17,851 nucleotides of DNA. It comes from Lachnospiraceae bacterium UBA1760. Its GTDB lineage: Bacteria > Bacillota > Clostridia > Lachnospirales > Lachnospiraceae. The notes below the pieces were generated by a model. The model saw only the letters and a program-made list of their open reading frames with translations, searched no databases and had not been told where the DNA came from. Where the stretch lies: contig DCHE01000068.1 in the NCBI GenBank assembly GCA_002314775.1, positions 1 to 17,851 on the forward strand. The letters run 5' to 3'. Positions 15,403 through 17,851 of the stretch are shown here, in pieces. How positions within the stretch are numbered: the stretch's first letter is position 1; every line of letters starts with the position of its first letter. Position numbers and translations under genes: made by a program.

Positions 15403-15749
15403 TAGAATGGGAATCCTCCCATACCGCCTGTGATTTTACCCATCTGTGCCTGCTCGTCTTCTCTCTGCATTCTGAGTGCTTCATTTACAGCAGCCATAAT
15501 GGTCTCCTCAAGAGTTTCGATATCGTCTGGATCCACAATATCCTCCTCGATATGAATCTCGGAAACTTCCTTCTTACCTGTAACCTTTACCTTAACTACT
15601 CCGCCACCTGCAGCAGCCTCGTACTCCTTCTCCTCAAGCTCCTTAGTGGTTTCCTCCATCTGCTTCTGCATCTTCTGAGCCTGCTTCATAAGGTTACCCA
15701 TATTGCCTGGCATCATGCCTGCTCCACCAAATCCACCTCTTTTTGCCAT
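15402..15749 (-). CDS. ebfC: nucleoid-associated protein, YbaB/EbfC family
   Basis: The protein has 115 residues, typical of the family, and starts after AAGGAGG. It has a Gly/Met-rich start, a KQAQKMQKQMEETTKELEE helix (about 22-41), the central VVKVKVTGKKEVSEIHIEEDIVD strands and a second helix ending in a Gly-rich tail. Family members form dimers with tweezer-like helices that bind DNA. It lies between dnaX and recR as usual and shares the TAATG junction with recR. Confidence 0.95.
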   Translation of the reverse strand: MAKRGGFGGAGMMPGNMGNLMKQAQKMQKQMEETTKELEEKEYEAAAGGGVVKVKVTGKKEVSEIHIEEDIVDPDDIETLEETIMAAVNEALRMQREDEQAQMGKITGGMGGFPF

Positions 15750-15791
15750 TTTAAAATATCCTCCTTAAAAGTTTAATTTCATAAATCATCT

Positions 15792-15871
15792 GGTGCTTTC
15801 TGCACCTTTATATAAACAAATCAGTAGAATTCTTCTGATTTGCTTTATTACAAATTCTGAACAAATTCTGA
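15792..15871 (-). promoter_or_regulatory. hairpins and 11-bp direct repeat between dnaX and ebfC
   Basis: On the minus strand, CAAATCAG and CTGATTTG (15817-15824 and 15835-15842) form an 8-bp stem followed by TTTATAT, which looks like a weak terminator or attenuator. A second stem GGTGC/GCACC (15792-15806) follows. Just upstream, ACAAATTCTGA occurs twice in tandem (15850-15871, plus-strand reading). These could reduce expression of ebfC-recR relative to dnaX. Confidence 0.45.
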
Positions 15872-15898
15872 TTGTTTGACCTGTCCGGCCTATTTAGC

Positions 15899-17509
15899 TT
15901 ACTCTTCCACATCGATACTGAAATTGATATTATTGATATCCATGCCCAGGTTAAGGTTTACATTGCTACCACCTTCTTCATCCTTACAAATGACCTCAAT
16001 CTTAATATCCTTCTTTACAATATCCCTAATATCAGCTTCTATAGTTGCCTTAACCTTACTGATATAATCATAACCAAGCCCTCCGTTCTTAGGGCATACA
16101 ACCATGAGAGTGCTCAGACTCTCTCCCGGAAGTATATGAGTCTGCTTTAAATACTTCTTAGTAAGATCTGAAAGGTTCGGAAGTATATCTACATTCCAGT
16201 TCTTTATAAGCTCCTCTATCTCTTCCCTCGTCGCCTCAGGATATGCTTCCTTTATGTTATCTGCAACCTGATTTGGGCTAAGCTTCTTAGGCTCCTCGGC
16301 TGCCACCTTTTCCACTGCACCAGCAGTGCCTGTCACCACTATGGGATTCTTCTTCAGTTCCTCAAGTTCTCTCTCAAGGTGAGCTATTCTTGCTGCAGCA
16401 TCCTTGCTGCCTGCCGTCATCTCTGGTTTAAGAAGTCTGATAATACCCATCTCAAGACTGACTCTTCTTGTGCCAGAATCCTTCATTCTCACCGAGGTAT
16501 CCTGAAGAACTCTAATATATCTGAGCAGTTCCTCCTCATCAAACTGCTTTGACAAATCAAGCACCACCTGCTTATTCTCAGTTGTGAGCTCAAGAGTGCT
16601 TAATATTCTCTCTGAAAGCTTAACAAAGAGTACATTTCTTATAAAATAAATCAAATCGCCAATGAACTGATTGAGATTTCTTCCCTGATAGACAACCTCA
16701 TCCACAATACCGAGCGCGTCAGCTGCATTGTCCTCGGCAACATATCTCATAAGCCTTGCAAATATATCAATATTCACTGCGCCTATGGAGTTGATAACTC
16801 TGTCAAGTGTAAGCTCCTGTCCCAGGTTAAATGCAATACACTGGTCAAGAATACTAAGTGCATCTCTCATGGAGCCGTCACCAGCCTTGGCCACATAGTC
16901 AACTGCTTCTTTGGTTGCACTTATTCCCTCTCTTCCAAGAAGCTCCATAAGTCTTTCCGAGATTGTATCCAGAGAAATTCTGTGAAAGTCATACTTCTGA
17001 CATCTTGAGCTTATAGTTATAGGTATCTTGTAGCTCTCAGTTGTCGCCAGTATGAACATGACATACTCCGGTGGCTCCTCCAAGGTCTTAAGAAGTGCAT
17101 TGAAGGCTGAGGTTGACAGCATATGAACCTCATCTATGATATATACAAGCTTCTTACCCTGGGTAGGTGAGTACTGAACGGATTCATTGATCTGCCTGAT
17201 ATTATCTACACCATTGTTTGACGCTGCATCTATCTCTATTACATTGAGAGAATTACCTGCCTTTATTGCCTCGCAGCTTGCACAGACTCCGCAGGGACTT
17301 CCCTCTACCGGACTTTCACAATTTACAGCCTTGGCAAGTAGCTTGGCTACGGTTGTCTTTCCTGTTCCTCTGGTTCCACAAAACAGGTAGGCGTGACCTA
17401 CTCTGTCGTGTTTTATCTGATTTTTAATGGTCGTAATAATGTGTTCCTGACCCTTTACTTCTCCGAATTCGTCAGGTCTCCACTTACGATAAAGTGCCAT
17501 GTATGCCAT
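15899..17509 (-). CDS. dnaX: DNA polymerase III subunit gamma/tau
   Basis: The protein has 536 residues and begins MAYMALYRKWRP. Walker A GTRGTGKT (45-52), zinc site Cys64/Cys73/Cys76/Cys79, Walker B DEVH (126-129), sensor LATTE (154-158) and the SRC arginine finger (168-170) are all intact. The region after about 370 has a coiled coil (RIAHLERELEELKK) and a short tau-like C-terminal domain. It is the ATPase of the clamp loader. No run of A and G bases suited to programmed frameshifting is seen, so a single product is expected. GGTG precedes the first ATG; Met4 has no ribosome site. It heads the operon with ebfC and recR. Confidence 0.97.
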   Translation of the reverse strand: MAYMALYRKWRPDEFGEVKGQEHIITTIKNQIKHDRVGHAYLFCGTRGTGKTTVAKLLAKAVNCESPVEGSPCGVCASCEAIKAGNSLNVIEIDAASNNGVDNIRQINESVQYSPTQGKKLVYIIDEVHMLSTSAFNALLKTLEEPPEYVMFILATTESYKIPITISSRCQKYDFHRISLDTISERLMELLGREGISATKEAVDYVAKAGDGSMRDALSILDQCIAFNLGQELTLDRVINSIGAVNIDIFARLMRYVAEDNAADALGIVDEVVYQGRNLNQFIGDLIYFIRNVLFVKLSERILSTLELTTENKQVVLDLSKQFDEEELLRYIRVLQDTSVRMKDSGTRRVSLEMGIIRLLKPEMTAGSKDAAARIAHLERELEELKKNPIVVTGTAGAVEKVAAEEPKKLSPNQVADNIKEAYPEATREEIEELIKNWNVDILPNLSDLTKKYLKQTHILPGESLSTLMVVCPKNGGLGYDYISKVKATIEADIRDIVKKDIKIEVICKDEEGGSNVNLNLGMDINNINFSIDVEE

Positions 17510-17532
17510 GATTTACACCACTTTCATTATTT

Positions 17533-17610
17533 CTAAATCCACTTCACTACTTCTGTGTCATCATGCCAGCAAAGAAGCCTTCTGCTTGGTTCACTACTCC
17601 ATTTTAACAT
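17533..17610 (-). CDS. possible 25-residue leader peptide upstream of dnaX (weak)
   Basis: A short frame beginning MLKWSSEPSRRLLCWHDD lies in the predicted 150-nt dnaX leader and ends 24 bases before dnaX. A small hairpin (AGCAGAAG/CTTCTTTGCT) lies within it. The ribosome site is poor, and it may be non-coding. Confidence 0.15.
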   Translation of the reverse strand: MLKWSSEPSRRLLCWHDDTEVVKWI

Positions 17611-17668
17611 CTTTTTTCGTATCTCATTTTGAATCAAAGATTGTTTAGCGGATAATTACTCACCTTGC

Positions 17669-17697
17669 ATTATACTTTAAAAATCGCTTTATCGCAA
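17669..17697 (-). promoter_or_regulatory. promoter of the dnaX operon
   Basis: On the minus strand, TTGCGA (17692-17697) and a perfect TATAAT (17669-17674) are spaced by 17 bases, with a predicted start near 17662. Confidence 0.7.
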
Positions 17698-17722
17698 GTC
17701 TAATTAGGCTGCGGAGGGCGAA

Positions 17723-17851
17723 GCTGTCCTCACCCCAGTCTTCTTCCTCATCCTTCAGCGATTCGAGGAATTAACCGGCTTCTCGCTGTCCTCACCCCAC
17801 TCTTCTTCCTCAACCTTCAGCGATTTGAGGAAATAACCGGGTTTTCGCTGT
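17723..17851. repeat. 62-bp tandem repeat running off the right edge
   Basis: Units begin with GCTGTCCTCACCCCA at 17723 and 17785, and a third begins at 17847. The two full units differ at about eight scattered positions. Each contains TTCCTC and GAGGAA about 14 bases apart, which can pair. On the minus strand one unit reads LKVEEEEWGEDSEKP, but 62 is not a multiple of 3, so the frame is lost in the next unit. Confidence 0.85.

Noticed and set aside
15899..17509. Programmed frameshift producing a short gamma subunit.
   Set aside because: No A-AAA-AAG-type slippery site is seen; the candidate AAGAAGAAT stretch is not slippery.
17510..17662. Small SRP RNA gene, which often lies near dnaX.
   Set aside because: The conserved SRP RNA apical motif is not found in this leader.
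17723..17851. Edge of a CRISPR array with 62-bp spacing.
   Set aside because: Both full units match along their whole length with scattered differences, so there is no repeat/spacer division.

Overview
The window looks like chromosome from a low-GC Gram-positive anaerobe of the class Clostridia, most likely family Lachnospiraceae. Reasons: strong AGGAGG ribosome sites, the dnaX-ebfC-recR cluster, a GGNGS/PKTIDND-type phosphofructokinase, a DUF624 membrane protein, a DUF6382-like FHA protein, and a secreted transglutaminase with the C-terminal module I associate with Lachnospiraceae surface proteins. The family call is by resemblance from memory; no search was run. There is no rRNA, recognisable tRNA, integrase, transposase or CRISPR array.

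Layout, right to left along the main minus-strand block: 62-bp tandem repeats at the right edge; a promoter near 17680; then dnaX, ebfC and recR (DNA replication clamp loading and recombinational repair), pfkA (glycolysis), and a 902-residue membrane-anchored protein of unknown function, closed by a strong terminator at 10752-10801. A plus-strand DUF624 gene (9725-10594) is divergent from lysA (8180-9436, minus). lysA converges on a plus-strand cyclophilin gene (6918-7442), and the whole 737-bp gap between them is one giant imperfect palindrome. The cyclophilin gene is divergent from mltG (minus); both start with TTG and their predicted promoters overlap at the -10 boxes. Downstream of mltG come three minus-strand genes: an FHA protein with a DUF6382-like N-terminal domain, a secreted transglutaminase-like protein, and a second DUF6382-like protein with long Met/Pro/Gly/Gln repeats that runs off the left edge. 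This last gene fills most of the first 1.5 kb.

The most unusual content is non-coding. (1) The 7444-8180 palindrome folds end to end about a centre near 7816, in blocks of 9-29 matched bases that keep register over about 370 bp per arm, and it contains the terminators of both flanking genes. (2) A dispersed family of small hairpin elements sits just upstream of ribosome binding sites (3570-3775, 9462-9513, 14756-14810). Stems in different copies differ in sequence but remain paired, and four copies are stacked in the predicted 270-nt leader of the transglutaminase gene. (3) The two DUF6382-like proteins that flank the transglutaminase gene carry the same N-terminal domain but different repetitive tails.
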